This document shows positions 1 to 11,800 of a DNA stretch of 64,000 nt, piece after piece. The stretch lies in NCBI RefSeq assembly GCF_035083965.1, contig NC_089735.1, forward strand, positions 9,140,001-9,204,000, in the 5' to 3' direction. The DNA comes from Branchiostoma lanceolatum (Eukaryota > Chordata > Leptocardii > Amphioxiformes > Branchiostomatidae). Made by a program: the position numbers and the translations under genes. The notes below the pieces were generated by a model. That model ran no database searches, had not been told where the DNA came from, and saw only the letters and a program-made list of their open reading frames with translations. Within the stretch, counting starts at the first letter, position 1. The number at the start of each line of letters is the position of its first letter.

Positions 1-83
1 TGTGCTTCATTGGCAGGTTATTTGAGAGGGTTAGAACACCTTTGAAATGTCTGACATGCTTGAACAATGATTCACTAAGATGC

Positions 84-135
84 ATATAGGGACACCAACA
101 TGGCGGCAGACATAGCGATTACGTCCCTATGAAAA
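84..135. repeat. Dispersed repeat fragment (copy 1) with ATGGCGGC core
   Basis: About 45 bases starting atagggacaccaacatggcg recur almost unchanged at 58003-58048, in an intron of the metalloproteinase gene. Here the copy lies just 3' of the third NME5 exon. The core CAACATGGCGGC resembles a YY1-type site. It looks like a fragment of an interspersed element rather than conserved coding sequence, because both copies are intronic. Confidence 0.6.
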
Positions 136-178
136 TGGTCTTTAGTGGCATGGATGATGGCATGATGTCTATACTCAC

Positions 179-1580
179 TGTCTGGGAACATAAAGCGAAC
201 CTCCCTCTCTGATGACGAATAACTGTCGCTACCGTGCACTGCGTTCCTCTGGTCGTCTGTTCCGTAGATTGCACGTAGACTACGTTTGGAAATAAAAAGG
301 CAGATATGCTCGTCAGTCCTATGAGAAATACTGTGTGCATAAACAGAAACTCTCAAATATTTGGTATAAACTAGAAATTGTACTGACTATCAAAAGCCCC
401 ATGGGCATGAGGGGAAGTAGTACACCCGGGAATCAAACCTGGGCCAGCCAGCGCACAAACCCAATGTACTTACCACTAAGTTAAAAGGACCTGGACCAGT
501 TTAAGCTATAGACTGGTCAGTAACTGGCACTTGAATTGAAACACGCTGTTACAGAGGCAAGGGCAGAGATGGTAGACTTCACCACCCCTTCATGTTGGTC
601 AAACACACACACACACACACACACATGTACACACACACATGTACCCACAGTCAAGCCACAAACAACAAGTAAAAATCAAGTCTACATAGTCTGGCATTCA
701 ATCTCCAAGCAGATGTTGGGAGGCAAAAATCGTAACGTTTTCTTGTCATAGCTGCCCGTTTGTTTCAACATCACATACCTGTCGGGATGCGTCTCCCTGG
801 CCTTGTACGTGTTGGTGGGTCCAATCAGGTCTCTCCAGTACCCTATACACTTGTCTCGTGCCAGGACCATGGCCATGATGGGTCCACTGCTCATGTACCC
901 CACCAGACTGGGGAAGAACATCTTGCCGTAGTGTTCTGCATAGAAGTCACTGGCCTGCTCTGGGGTAAGGTGCACTTTTCTTTTCTATATGGGGAAGAAA
1001 TGAAGTGAAGAATTAATATCTTAGAGCTCATTTGTGCAAGTATGAATTTTCTAAATATGTACTGTACTTCAAAAAGTGACATTTAATAAGATCTTTAAAA
1101 ATTGAACAGGCCGGAACTTAAATCTTGAAGAAAGAGCCTTAAATTTCTGCCTACATGTGTCTTTTGTTTTCGTCCTCTAAATGTTGAGGTCTAATATTAT
1201 ACGGAATAGACTTTTGTAGCCCTAAAATGTTTCATGTGCATGTCTTAAATTGCATAGAGATAGATGGCACTGAACGTCTATTATAATTAGCTCTAATATG
1301 ATACTTTCAGGAGTACTTAGTCTCTTTTTAATATCACTTGATGTAATAAAAACTGAACTTTAAGAGATGAAACTGTTTCGGGATCATTTTTACCTGAAGA
1401 ATGGTGAACCCAGATCGCAGTATGATGTCTTCTATCTCCTCAGCCTTGCCGATGGCATCAGGCTTGATGAGTGCCAAGGTCCGCTCCACATAGATCTGGG
1501 GAGGGTCCATGGACACTTCTAGCTGGTCTTGTGCCTGCATGGCGGCCTTAGACGTGCTAGGCTGGGTAGTTGTCGTCTCG
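179..1580 (-). CDS. NME5: NME5-like nucleoside diphosphate kinase homologue, partial (N-terminal and central NDK domain)
   Basis: Three minus-strand exons are seen: 1580-1394 (ATG at 1540), 984-779 and 279-179. All junctions are GT/AG and the frame is continuous (49 codons; 68 codons plus 2 bases; 1 base plus 33 codons plus 1). The start region reads VSMDPPQIYVERTLALIKPD, followed by EEIEDIILRSGFTILQ. The second exon has YGKMFFPSLVGYMSSGP, and the third has IYGTDDQRNAVHGSDS. The motif NAVHGSDS holds the histidine that is phosphorylated in active NDP kinases. This order and wording match the NME5 family, known from ciliary radial spokes and sperm. The first exon begins at a splice acceptor (AG at 1581-1582), so a 5' UTR exon should lie further right, towards or inside the satellite array. 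The C-terminal part, including the expected DPY30-type segment, would lie left of base 1. NME5 assignment is by recall of the family. Confidence 0.9.
395..485 (-). repeat. tRNA-derived SINE head
   Basis: On the minus strand a Pol III A-box-like TTAGTGGTAAGT (complement of 468-479) is followed by a B-box-like GGTTTGATTCC (complement of 429-439). I cannot draw a convincing full cloverleaf, so this is better read as a tRNA-derived SINE or tRNA pseudogene in an NME5 intron than as a functional tRNA. Confidence 0.55.
603..640. repeat. (CA)n microsatellite
   Basis: A run of CA dinucleotides interrupted by ATGT, inside an NME5 intron. Short open frames across it are artefacts of low complexity. Confidence 0.9.
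699..720. repeat. Dispersed terminal motif AATCTCCAAGCAGATGTTGG
   Basis: The same motif, in either orientation, recurs near 21138, 21211, 37693 and 50773. It is probably the end of one interspersed family of the MITE type. Confidence 0.55.
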
Positions 1581-1967
1581 CTAAGGCAGAGAAAGTTTAA
1601 GAAAGGTGAGTTAGTGTACTGTACATCAACACTGCCGTGTCCCCCGTTGCTAGGACTGGAGAACTATGTTTGGACCTAATTCTGGCACATACCAAAACTC
1701 AAACAAGGAGGAAAAATATAATTTTCACATAGACTCACAACAAACCCTCAACCAATTTTACCCTCTACTCAATGATATATGATTTAATTTTGTGTTAATA
1801 CAAAAATAACTGAGATTAGTTAGAAAATGTACTGTTTATTTGGGATAATTGTCTCCTCCCTACTATCAGTTTGGTATTTCCCAATAGTGTTCTGCGCAGG
1901 GTCAGAGGGCCATATTTCCCGCCATGCTTTGCGTGGCTTATGGTGGGGTTACTCGAGGTCATTTAAG
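1581..1967. other. NME5 5' side between its first seen exon and the satellite array
   Basis: No open reading frame with exon-like borders is evident. The stretch holds the polypyrimidine tract of the NME5 exon acceptor (near 1583-1605) and should contain part of a first intron or the promoter. The cue GTTGCTAGG near 1646 is only a half X-box. The array begins after TTAAG at 1963-1967. Confidence 0.5.
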
Positions 1968-2744
1968 GTTGCAGACCACAGTATTTCTCCTATAGGGATT
2001 TATATAGTTAAGGATCCCAAGGTGAGATGCTTCGACGCTTGAAAATTTATAGAAAGGTGCAGAATTAGGGTACCAGATTTTTATATGCTTGACTTCAAGG
2101 TTCAATCTACAAAATATCTGCAAAATGAGGTTGAATTTGCCGGCTCGTTCTCTTTTAAAAGCCACTTTGATATGCCCCCCGGCGGAGGTCACCGTACTGC
2201 AGGCGACTTACAGTAGTCGGGCGGTAACAATATCCAGGCGCGAATCCAACCCGACCGAACAAACATCGTAATCAAACTCGTACTGTCTCAAAACTGACGT
2301 ATTCCTCTACCATTCACCACAGTTTCAGCCTCGCTAACGTGCACAGAAGATAAACTATGGCCTTTTCAAGTAATGTGACGCACTACTTCATACCCGAACT
2401 ACTATTGTCCACGGGGGTCGCCCATTAATACTGTGTTCTGCGACCTTAAGACGACCTTGACCTTGGTTTTCTTTTGTTCATGCAATGTAACAGGTTTAGT
2501 TGAAGAAGTGTACCAAAGCTTTTTGCAAACATCCGAACGGTTGCCGAGATATCGCCAGCTTTGCACTTCAGGACCCGGCATAGGGGAAGACCCAGGGCAA
2601 GGCCTGTATGACGGGCCATTTAGCGCTCTCATTATCTAGACAAAATTACTATTCTGGTGGGTTTTTTTCCGTGGAAGTTATCATTACTGTATATTCTTAA
2701 GTTCTAAGTGATTTTAGGTCAGGTTCATGGTTAGTTACGACGCA

Positions 2745-2756
2745 GGGGGGGGGGGG
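2745..2756 (+). repeat. Variable G homopolymer in the B segment (first copy)
   Basis: Each B has an uninterrupted G run between CGCA and AGAAGCGG. Counts read by eye for the 21 copies in order are 12, 17, 16, 17, 17, 19, 12, 19, 13, 14, 18, 13, 14, 16, 17, 17, 16, 16, 16, 16 and 15. These runs explain nearly all length differences between units. Homopolymer counts are also sensitive to sequencing error. Confidence 0.85.
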
Positions 2757-2819
2757 AGAAGCGGTGTCCGGGTCCACACCAAGTCCTATAGTTAAGGATA
2801 GGGGGCGGTCTTAGAGGCC

Positions 2820-2833
2820 GTTGCCATGGCAAC
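2820..2833. promoter_or_regulatory. Perfect palindromic RFX X-box, first of 21 copies in the array
   Basis: GTTGCCATGGCAAC lies inside an 18-bp perfect palindrome, CCGTTGCCATGGCAACGG (2818-2835), in every B segment. Other copies start at 3325, 4312, 5300, 6288, 6795, 7778, 8285, 9269, 10254, 10760, 11744, 12729, 13233, 14221, 15209, 16196, 17183, 18170, 19157 and 20143. The sequence matches the classical RFX-factor X-box (two inverted GTTGCC half sites). Binding is inferred from the motif only. Confidence 0.7.
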
Positions 2834-5800
2834 GGCGGGTCTGGCGGCAACAAAAACGACCGATTTCAAGTGAGTCGACGTCAATTACTGATACACCAGT
2901 AAAATTTGACCGAATGCAACGTTTATGGCCAATCCCCGCTGGGGGTTAAGACGACCTTGACCTTGGTTTTCTTTTGTTCATGCAATGTAACAGGTTTAGT
3001 TGAAGAAGTGTACCAAAGCTTTTTGCAAACATCCGAACGGTTGCCGAGATATCGCCAGCTTTGCACTTCAGGACCCGGCATAGGGGAAGACCCAGGGCAA
3101 GGCCTGTATGACGGGCCATTTAGCGCTCTCATTATCTAGACAAAATTACTATTCTGGTGGGTTTTTTTCCGTGGAAGTTATCATTACTGTATATTCTTAA
3201 GTTCTAAGTGATTTTAGGTCAGGTTCATGGTTAGTTACGACGCAGGGGGGGGGGGGGGGGGAGAAGCGGTGTCCGGGTCCACACCAAGTCCTATAGTTAA
3301 GGATAGGGGGCGGTCTTAGAGGCCGTTGCCATGGCAACGGCGGGTCTGGCGGCAACAAAAACGACCGATTTCAAGTGAGTCGACGTCAATTACTGATACA
3401 CCAGTAAAATTTGACCGAATGCAACGTTTATGGCCAATCCCCGCTGGGGGTTAAGGTTGCAGACCACAGTATTTCTCCTATAGGGATTTATATAGTTAAG
3501 GATCCCAAGGTGAGATGCTTCGACGCTTGAAAATTTATAGAAAGGTGCAGAATTAGGGTACCAGATTTTTATATGCTTGACTTCAAGGTTCAATCTACAA
3601 AATATCTGCAAAATGAGGTTGAATTTGCCGGCTCGTTCTCTTTTAAAAGCCACTTTGATATGCCCCCCGGCGGAGGTCACCGTACTGCAGGCGACTTACA
3701 GTAGTCGGGCGGTAACAATATCCAGGCGCGAATCCAACCCGACCGAACAAACATCGTAATCAAACTCGTACTGTCTCAAAACTGACGTATTCCTCTACCA
3801 TTCACCACAGTTTCAGCCTCGCTAACGTGCACAGAAGATAAACTATGGCCTTTTCAAGTAATGTGACGCACTACTTCATACCCGAACTACTATTGTCCAC
3901 GGGGGTCGCCCATTAATACTGTGTTCTGCGACCTTAAGACGACCTTGACCTTGGTTTTCTTTTGTTCATGCAATGTAACAGGTTTAGTTGAAGAAGTGTA
4001 CCAAAGCTTTTTGCAAACATCCGAACGGTTGCCGAGATATCGCCAGCTTTGCACTTCAGGACCCGGCATAGGGGAAGACCCAGGGCAAGGCCTGTATGAC
4101 GGGCCATTTAGCGCTCTCATTATCTAGACAAAATTACTATTCTGGTGGGTTTTTTTCCGTGGAAGTTATCATTACTGTATATTCTTAAGTTCTAAGTGAT
4201 TTTAGGTCAGGTTCATGGTTAGTTACGACGCAGGGGGGGGGGGGGGGGAGAAGCGGTGTCCGGGTCCACACCAAGTCCTATAGTTAAGGATAGGGGGCGG
4301 TCTTAGAGGCCGTTGCCATGGCAACGGCGGGTCTGGCGGCAACAAAAACGACCGATTTCAAGTGAGTCGACGTCAATTACTGATACACCAGTAAAATTTG
4401 ACCGAATGCAACGTTTATGGCCAATCCCCGCTGGGGGTTAAGGTTGCAGACCACAGTATTTCTCCTATAGGGATTTATATAGTTAAGGATCCCAAGGTGA
4501 GATGCTTCGACGCTTGAAAATTTATAGAAAGGTGCAGAATTAGGGTACCAGATTTTTATATGCTTGACTTCAAGGTTCAATCTACAAAATATCTGCAAAA
4601 TGAGGTTGAATTTGCCGGCTCGTTCTCTTTTAAAAGCCACTTTGATATGCCCCCCGGCGGAGGTCACCGTACTGCAGGCGACTTACAGTAGTCGGGCGGT
4701 AACAATATCCAGGCGCGAATCCAACCCGACCGAACAAACATCGTAATCAAACTCGTACTGTCTCAAAACTGACGTATTCCTCTACCATTCACCACAGTTT
4801 CAGCCTCGCTAACGTGCACAGAAGATAAACTATGGCCTTTTCAAATAATGTGACGCACTACTTCATACCCGAACTACTATTGTCCACGGGGGTCGCCCAT
4901 TAATACTGTGTTCTGCGACCTTAAGACGACCTTGACCTTGGTTTTCTTTTGTTCATGCAATGTAACAGGTTTAGTTGAAGAAGTGTACCAAAGCTTTTTG
5001 CAAACATCCGAACGGTTGCCGAGATATCGCCAGCTTTGCACTTCAGGACCCGGCATAGGGGAAGACCCAGGGCAAGGCCTGTATGACGGGCCATTTAGCG
5101 CTCTCATTATCTAGACAAAATTACTATTCTGGTGGGTTTTTTTCCGTGGAAGTTATCATTACTGTATATTCTTAAGTTCTAAGTGATTTTAGGTCAGGTT
5201 CATGGTTAGTTACGACGCAGGGGGGGGGGGGGGGGGAGAAGCGGTGTCCGGGTCCACACCAAGTCCTATAGTTAAGGATAGGGGGCGGTCTTAGAGGCCG
5301 TTGCCATGGCAACGGCGGGTCTGGCGGCAACAAAAACGACCGATTTCAAGTGAGTCGACGTCAATTACTGATACACCAGTAAAATTTGACCGAATGCAAC
5401 GTTTATGGCCAATCCCCGCTGGGGGTTAAGGTTGCAGACCACAGTATTTCTCCTATAGGGATTTATATAGTTAAGGATCCCAAGGTGAGATGCTTCGACG
5501 CTTGAAAATTTATAGAAAGGTGCAGAATTAGGGTACCAGATTTTTATATGCTTGACTTCAAGGTTCAATCTACAAAATATCTGCAAAATGAGGTTGAATT
5601 TGCCGGCTCGTTCTCTTTTAAAAGCCACTTTGATATGCCCCCCGGCGGAGGTCACCGTACTGCAGGCGACTTACAGTAGTCGGGCGGTAACAATATCCAG
5701 GCGCGAATCCAACCCGACCGAACAAACATCGTAATCAAACTCGTACTGTCTCAAAACTGACGTATTCCTCTACCATTCACCACAGTTTCAGCCTCGCTAA

Positions 5801-8800
5801 CGTGCACAGAAGATAAACTATGGCCTTTTCAAATAATGTGACGCACTACTTCATACCCGAACTACTATTGTCCACGGGGGTCGCCCATTAATACTGTGTT
5901 CTGCGACCTTAAGACGACCTTGACCTTGGTTTTCTTTTGTTCATGCAATGTAACAGGTTTAGTTGAAGAAGTGTACCAAAGCTTTTTGCAAACATCCGAA
6001 CGGTTGCCGAGATATCGCCAGCTTTGCACTTCAGGACCCGGCATAGGGGAAGACCCAGGGCAAGGCCTGTATGACGGGCCATTTAGCGCTCTCATTATCT
6101 AGACAAAATTACTATTCTGGTGGGTTTTTTTCCGTGGAAGTTATCATTACTGTATATTCTTAAGTTCTAAGTGATTTTAGGTCAGGTTCATGGTTAGTTA
6201 CGACGCAGGGGGGGGGGGGGGGGGAGAAGCGGTGTCCGGGTCCACACCAAGTCCTATAGTTAAGGATAGGGGGCGGTCTTAGAGGCCGTTGCCATGGCAA
6301 CGGCGGGTCTGGCGGCAACAAAAACGACCGATTTCAAGTGAGTCGACGTCAATTACTGATACACCAGTAAAATTTGACCGAATGCAACGTTTATGGCCAA
6401 TCCCCGCTGGGGGTTAAGACGACCTTGACCTTGGTTTTCTTTTGTTCATGCAATGTAACAGGTTTAGTTGAAGAAGTGTACCAAAGCTTTTTGCAAACAT
6501 CCGAACGGTTGCCGAGATATCGCCAGCTTTGCACTTCAGGACCCGGCATAGGGGAAGACCCAGGGCAAGGCCTGTATGACGGGCCATTTAGCGCTCTCAT
6601 TATCTAGACAAAATTACTATTCTGGTGGGTTTTTTTCCGTGGAAGTTATCATTACTGTATATTCTTAAGTTCTAAGTGATTTTAGGTCAGGTTCATGGTT
6701 AGTTACGACGCAGGGGGGGGGGGGGGGGGGGAGAAGCGGTGTCCGGGTCCACACCAAGTCCTATAGTTAAGGATAGGGGGCGGTCTTAGAGGCCGTTGCC
6801 ATGGCAACGGCGGGTCTGGCGGCAACAAAAACGACCGATTTCAAGTGAGTCGACGTCAATTACTGATACACCAGTAAAATTTGACCGAATGCAACGTTTA
6901 TGGCCAATCCCCGCTGGGGGTTAAGGTTGCAGACCACAGTATTTCTCCTATAGGGATTTATATAGTTAAGGATCCCAAGGTGAGATGCTTCGACGCTTGA
7001 AAATTTATAGAAAGGTGCAGAATTAGGGTACCAGATTTTTATATGCTTGACTTCAAGGTTCAATCTACAAAATATCTGCAAAATGAGGTTGAATTTGCCG
7101 GCTCGTTCTCTTTTAAAAGCCACTTTGATATGCCCCCCGGCGGAGGTCACCGTACTGCAGGCGACTTACAGTAGTCGGGCGGTAACAATATCCAGGCGCG
7201 AATCCAACCCGACCGAACAAACATCGTAATCAAACTCGTACTGTCTCAAAACTGACGTATTCCTCTACCATTCACCACAGTTTCAGCCTCGCTAACGTGC
7301 ACAGAAGATAAACTATGGCCTTTTCAAGTAATGTGACGCACTACTTCATACCCGAACTACTATTGTCCACGGGGGTCGCCCATTAATACTGTGTTCTGCG
7401 ACCTTAAGACGACCTTGACCTTGGTTTTCTTTTGTTCATGCAATGTAACAGGTTTAGTTGAAGAAGTGTACCAAAGCTTTTTGCAAACATCCGAACGGTT
7501 GCCGAGATATCGCCAGCTTTGCACTTCAGGACCCGGCATAGGGGAAGACCCAGGGCAAGGCCTGTATGACGGGCCATTTAGCGCTCTCATTATCTAGACA
7601 AAATTACTATTCTGGTGGGTTTTTTTCCGTGGAAGTTATCATTACTGTATATTCTTAAGTTCTAAGTGATTTTAGGTCAGGTTCATGGTTAGTTACGACG
7701 CAGGGGGGGGGGGGAGAAGCGGTGTCCGGGTCCACACCAAGTCCTATAGTTAAGGATAGGGGGCGGTCTTAGAGGCCGTTGCCATGGCAACGGCGGGTCT
7801 GGCGGCAACAAAAACGACCGATTTCAAGTGAGTCGACGTCAATTACTGATACACCAGTAAAATTTGACCGAATGCAACGTTTATGGCCAATCCCCGCTGG
7901 GGGTTAAGACGACCTTGACCTTGGTTTTCTTTTGTTCATGCAATGTAACAGGTTTAGTTGAAGAAGTGTACCAAAGCTTTTTGCAAACATCCGAACGGTT
8001 GCCGAGATATCGCCAGCTTTGCACTTCAGGACCCGGCATAGGGGAAGACCCAGGGCAAGGCCTGTATGACGGGCCATTTAGCGCTCTCATTATCTAGACA
8101 AAATTACTATTCTGGTGGGTTTTTTTCCGTGGAAGTTATCATTACTGTATATTCTTAAGTTCTAAGTGATTTTAGGTCAGGTTCATGGTTAGTTACGACG
8201 CAGGGGGGGGGGGGGGGGGGGAGAAGCGGTGTCCGGGTCCACACCAAGTCCTATAGTTAAGGATAGGGGGCGGTCTTAGAGGCCGTTGCCATGGCAACGG
8301 CGGGTCTGGCGGCAACAAAAACGACCGATTTCAAGTGAGTCGACGTCAATTACTGATACACCAGTAAAATTTGACCGAATGCAACGTTTATGGCCAATCC
8401 CCGCTGGGGGTTAAGGTTGCAGACCACAGTATTTCTCCTATAGGGATTTATATAGTTAAGGATCCCAAGGTGAGATGCTTCGACGCTTGAAAATTTATAG
8501 AAAGGTGCAGAATTAGGGTACCAGATTTTTATATGCTTGACTTCAAGGTTCAATCTACAAAATATCTGCAAAATGAGGTTGAATTTGCCGGCTCGTTCTC
8601 TTTTAAAAGCCACTTTGATATGCCCCCCGGCGGAGGTCACCGTACTGCAGGCGACTTACAGTAGTCGGGCGGTAACAATATCCAGGCGCGAATCCAACCC
8701 GACCGAACAAACATCGTAATCAAACTCGTACTGTCTCAAAACTGACGTATTCCTCTACCATTCACCACAGTTTCAGCCTCGCTAACGTGCACAGAAGATA

Positions 8801-11800
8801 AACTATGGCCTTTTCAAGTAATGTGACGCACTACTTCATACCCGAACTACTATTGTCCACGGGGGTCGCCCATTAATACTGTGTTCTGCGACCTTAAGAC
8901 GACCTTGACCTTGGTTTTCTTTTGTTCATGCAATGTAACAGGTTTAGTTGAAGAAGTGTACCAAAGCTTTTTGCAAACATCCGAACGGTTGCCGAGATAT
9001 CGCCAGCTTTGCACTTCAGGACCCGGCATAGGGGAAGACCCAGGGCAAGGCCTGTATGACGGGCCATTTAGCGCTCTCATTATCTAGACAAAATTACTAT
9101 TCTGGTGGGTTTTTTTCCGTGGAAGTTATCATTACTGTATATTCTTAAGTTCTAAGTGATTTTAGGTCAGGTTCATGGTTAGTTACGACGCAGGGGGGGG
9201 GGGGGAGAAGCGGTGTCCGGGTCCACACCAAGTCCTATAGTTAAGGATAGGGGGCGGTCTTAGAGGCCGTTGCCATGGCAACGGCGGGTCTGGCGGCAAC
9301 AAAAACGACCGATTTCAAGTGAGTCGACGTCAATTACTGATACACCAGTAAAATTTGACCGAATGCAACGTTTATGGCCAATCCCCGCTGGGGGTTAAGG
9401 TTGCAGACCACAGTATTTCTCCTATAGGGATTTATATAGTTAAGGATCCCAAGGTGAGATGCTTCGACGCTTGAAAATTTATAGAAAGGTGCAGAATTAG
9501 GGTACCAGATTTTTATATGCTTGACTTCAAGGTTCAATCTACAAAATATCTGCAAAATGAGGTTGAATTTGCCGGCTCGTTCTCTTTTAAAAGCCACTTT
9601 GATATGCCCCCCGGCGGAGGTCACCGTACTGCAGGCGACTTACAGTAGTCGGGCGGTAACAATATCCAGGCGCGAATCCAACCCGACCGAACAAACATCG
9701 TAATCAAACTCGTACTGTCTCAAAACTGACGTATTCCTCTACCATTCACCACAGTTTCAGCCTCGCTAACGTGCACAGAAGATAAACTATGGCCTTTTCA
9801 AGTAATGTGACGCACTACTTCATACCCGAACTACTATTGTCCACGGGGGTCGCCCATTAATACTGTGTTCTGCGACCTTAAGACGACCTTGACCTTGGTT
9901 TTCTTTTGTTCATGCAATGTAACAGGTTTAGTTGAAGAAGTGTACCAAAGCTTTTTGCAAACATCCGAACGGTTGCCGAGATATCGCCAGCTTTGCACTT
10001 CAGGACCCGGCATAGGGGAAGACCCAGGGCAAGGCCTGTATGACGGGCCATTTAGCGCTCTCATTATCTAGACAAAATTACTATTCTGGTGGGTTTTTTT
10101 CCGTGGAAGTTATCATTACTGTATATTCTTAAGTTCTAAGTGATTTTAGGTCAGGTTCATGGTTAGTTACGACGCAGGGGGGGGGGGGGGAGAAGCGGTG
10201 TCCGGGTCCACACCAAGTCCTATAGTTAAGGATAGGGGGCGGTCTTAGAGGCCGTTGCCATGGCAACGGCGGGTCTGGCGGCAACAAAAACGACCGATTT
10301 CAAGTGAGTCGACGTCAATTACTGATACACCAGTAAAATTTGACCGAATGCAACGTTTATGGCCAATCCCCGCTGGGGGTTAAGACGACCTTGACCTTGG
10401 TTTTCTTTTGTTCATGCAATGTAACAGGTTTAGTTGAAGAAGTGTACCAAAGCTTTTTGCAAACATCCGAACGGTTGCCGAGATATCGCCAGCTTTGCAC
10501 TTCAGGACCCGGCATAGGGGAAGACCCAGGGCAAGGCCTGTATGACGGGCCATTTAGCGCTCTCATTATCTAGACAAAATTACTATTCTGGTGGGTTTTT
10601 TTCCGTGGAAGTTATCATTACTGTATATTCTTAAGTTCTAAGTGATTTTAGGTCAGGTTCATGGTTAGTTACGACGCAGGGGGGGGGGGGGGGGGGAGAA
10701 GCGGTGTCCGGGTCCACACCAAGTCCTATAGTTAAGGATAGGGGGCGGTCTTAGAGGCCGTTGCCATGGCAACGGCGGGTCTGGCGGCAACAAAAACGAC
10801 CGATTTCAAGTGAGTCGACGTCAATTACTGATACACCAGTAAAATTTGACCGAATGCAACGTTTATGGCCAATCCCCGCTGGGGGTTAAGGTTGCAGACC
10901 ACAGTATTTCTCCTATAGGGATTTATATAGTTAAGGATCCCAAGGTGAGATGCTTCGACGCTTGAAAATTTATAGAAAGGTGCAGAATTAGGGTACCAGA
11001 TTTTTATATGCTTGACTTCAAGGTTCAATCTACAAAATATCTGCAAAATGAGGTTGAATTTGCCGGCTCGTTCTCTTTTAAAAGCCACTTTGATATGCCC
11101 CCCGGCGGAGGTCACCGTACTGCAGGCGACTTACAGTAGTCGGGCGGTAACAATATCCAGGCGCGAATCCAACCCGACCGAACAAACATCGTAATCAAAC
11201 TCGTACTGTCTCAAAACTGACGTATTCCTCTACCATTCACCACAGTTTCAGCCTCGCTAACGTGCACAGAAGATAAACTATGGCCTTTTCAAATAATGTG
11301 ACGCACTACTTCATACCCGAACTACTATTGTCCACGGGGGTCGCCCATTAATACTGTGTTCTGCGACCTTAAGACGACCTTGACCTTGGTTTTCTTTTGT
11401 TCATGCAATGTAACAGGTTTAGTTGAAGAAGTGTACCAAAGCTTTTTGCAAACATCCGAACGGTTGCCGAGATATCGCCAGCTTTGCACTTCAGGACCCG
11501 GCATAGGGGAAGACCCAGGGCAAGGCCTGTATGACGGGCCATTTAGCGCTCTCATTATCTAGACAAAATTACTATTCTGGTGGGTTTTTTTCCGTGGAAG
11601 TTATCATTACTGTATATTCTTAAGTTCTAAGTGATTTTAGGTCAGGTTCATGGTTAGTTACGACGCAGGGGGGGGGGGGGAGAAGCGGTGTCCGGGTCCA
11701 CACCAAGTCCTATAGTTAAGGATAGGGGGCGGTCTTAGAGGCCGTTGCCATGGCAACGGCGGGTCTGGCGGCAACAAAAACGACCGATTTCAAGTGAGTC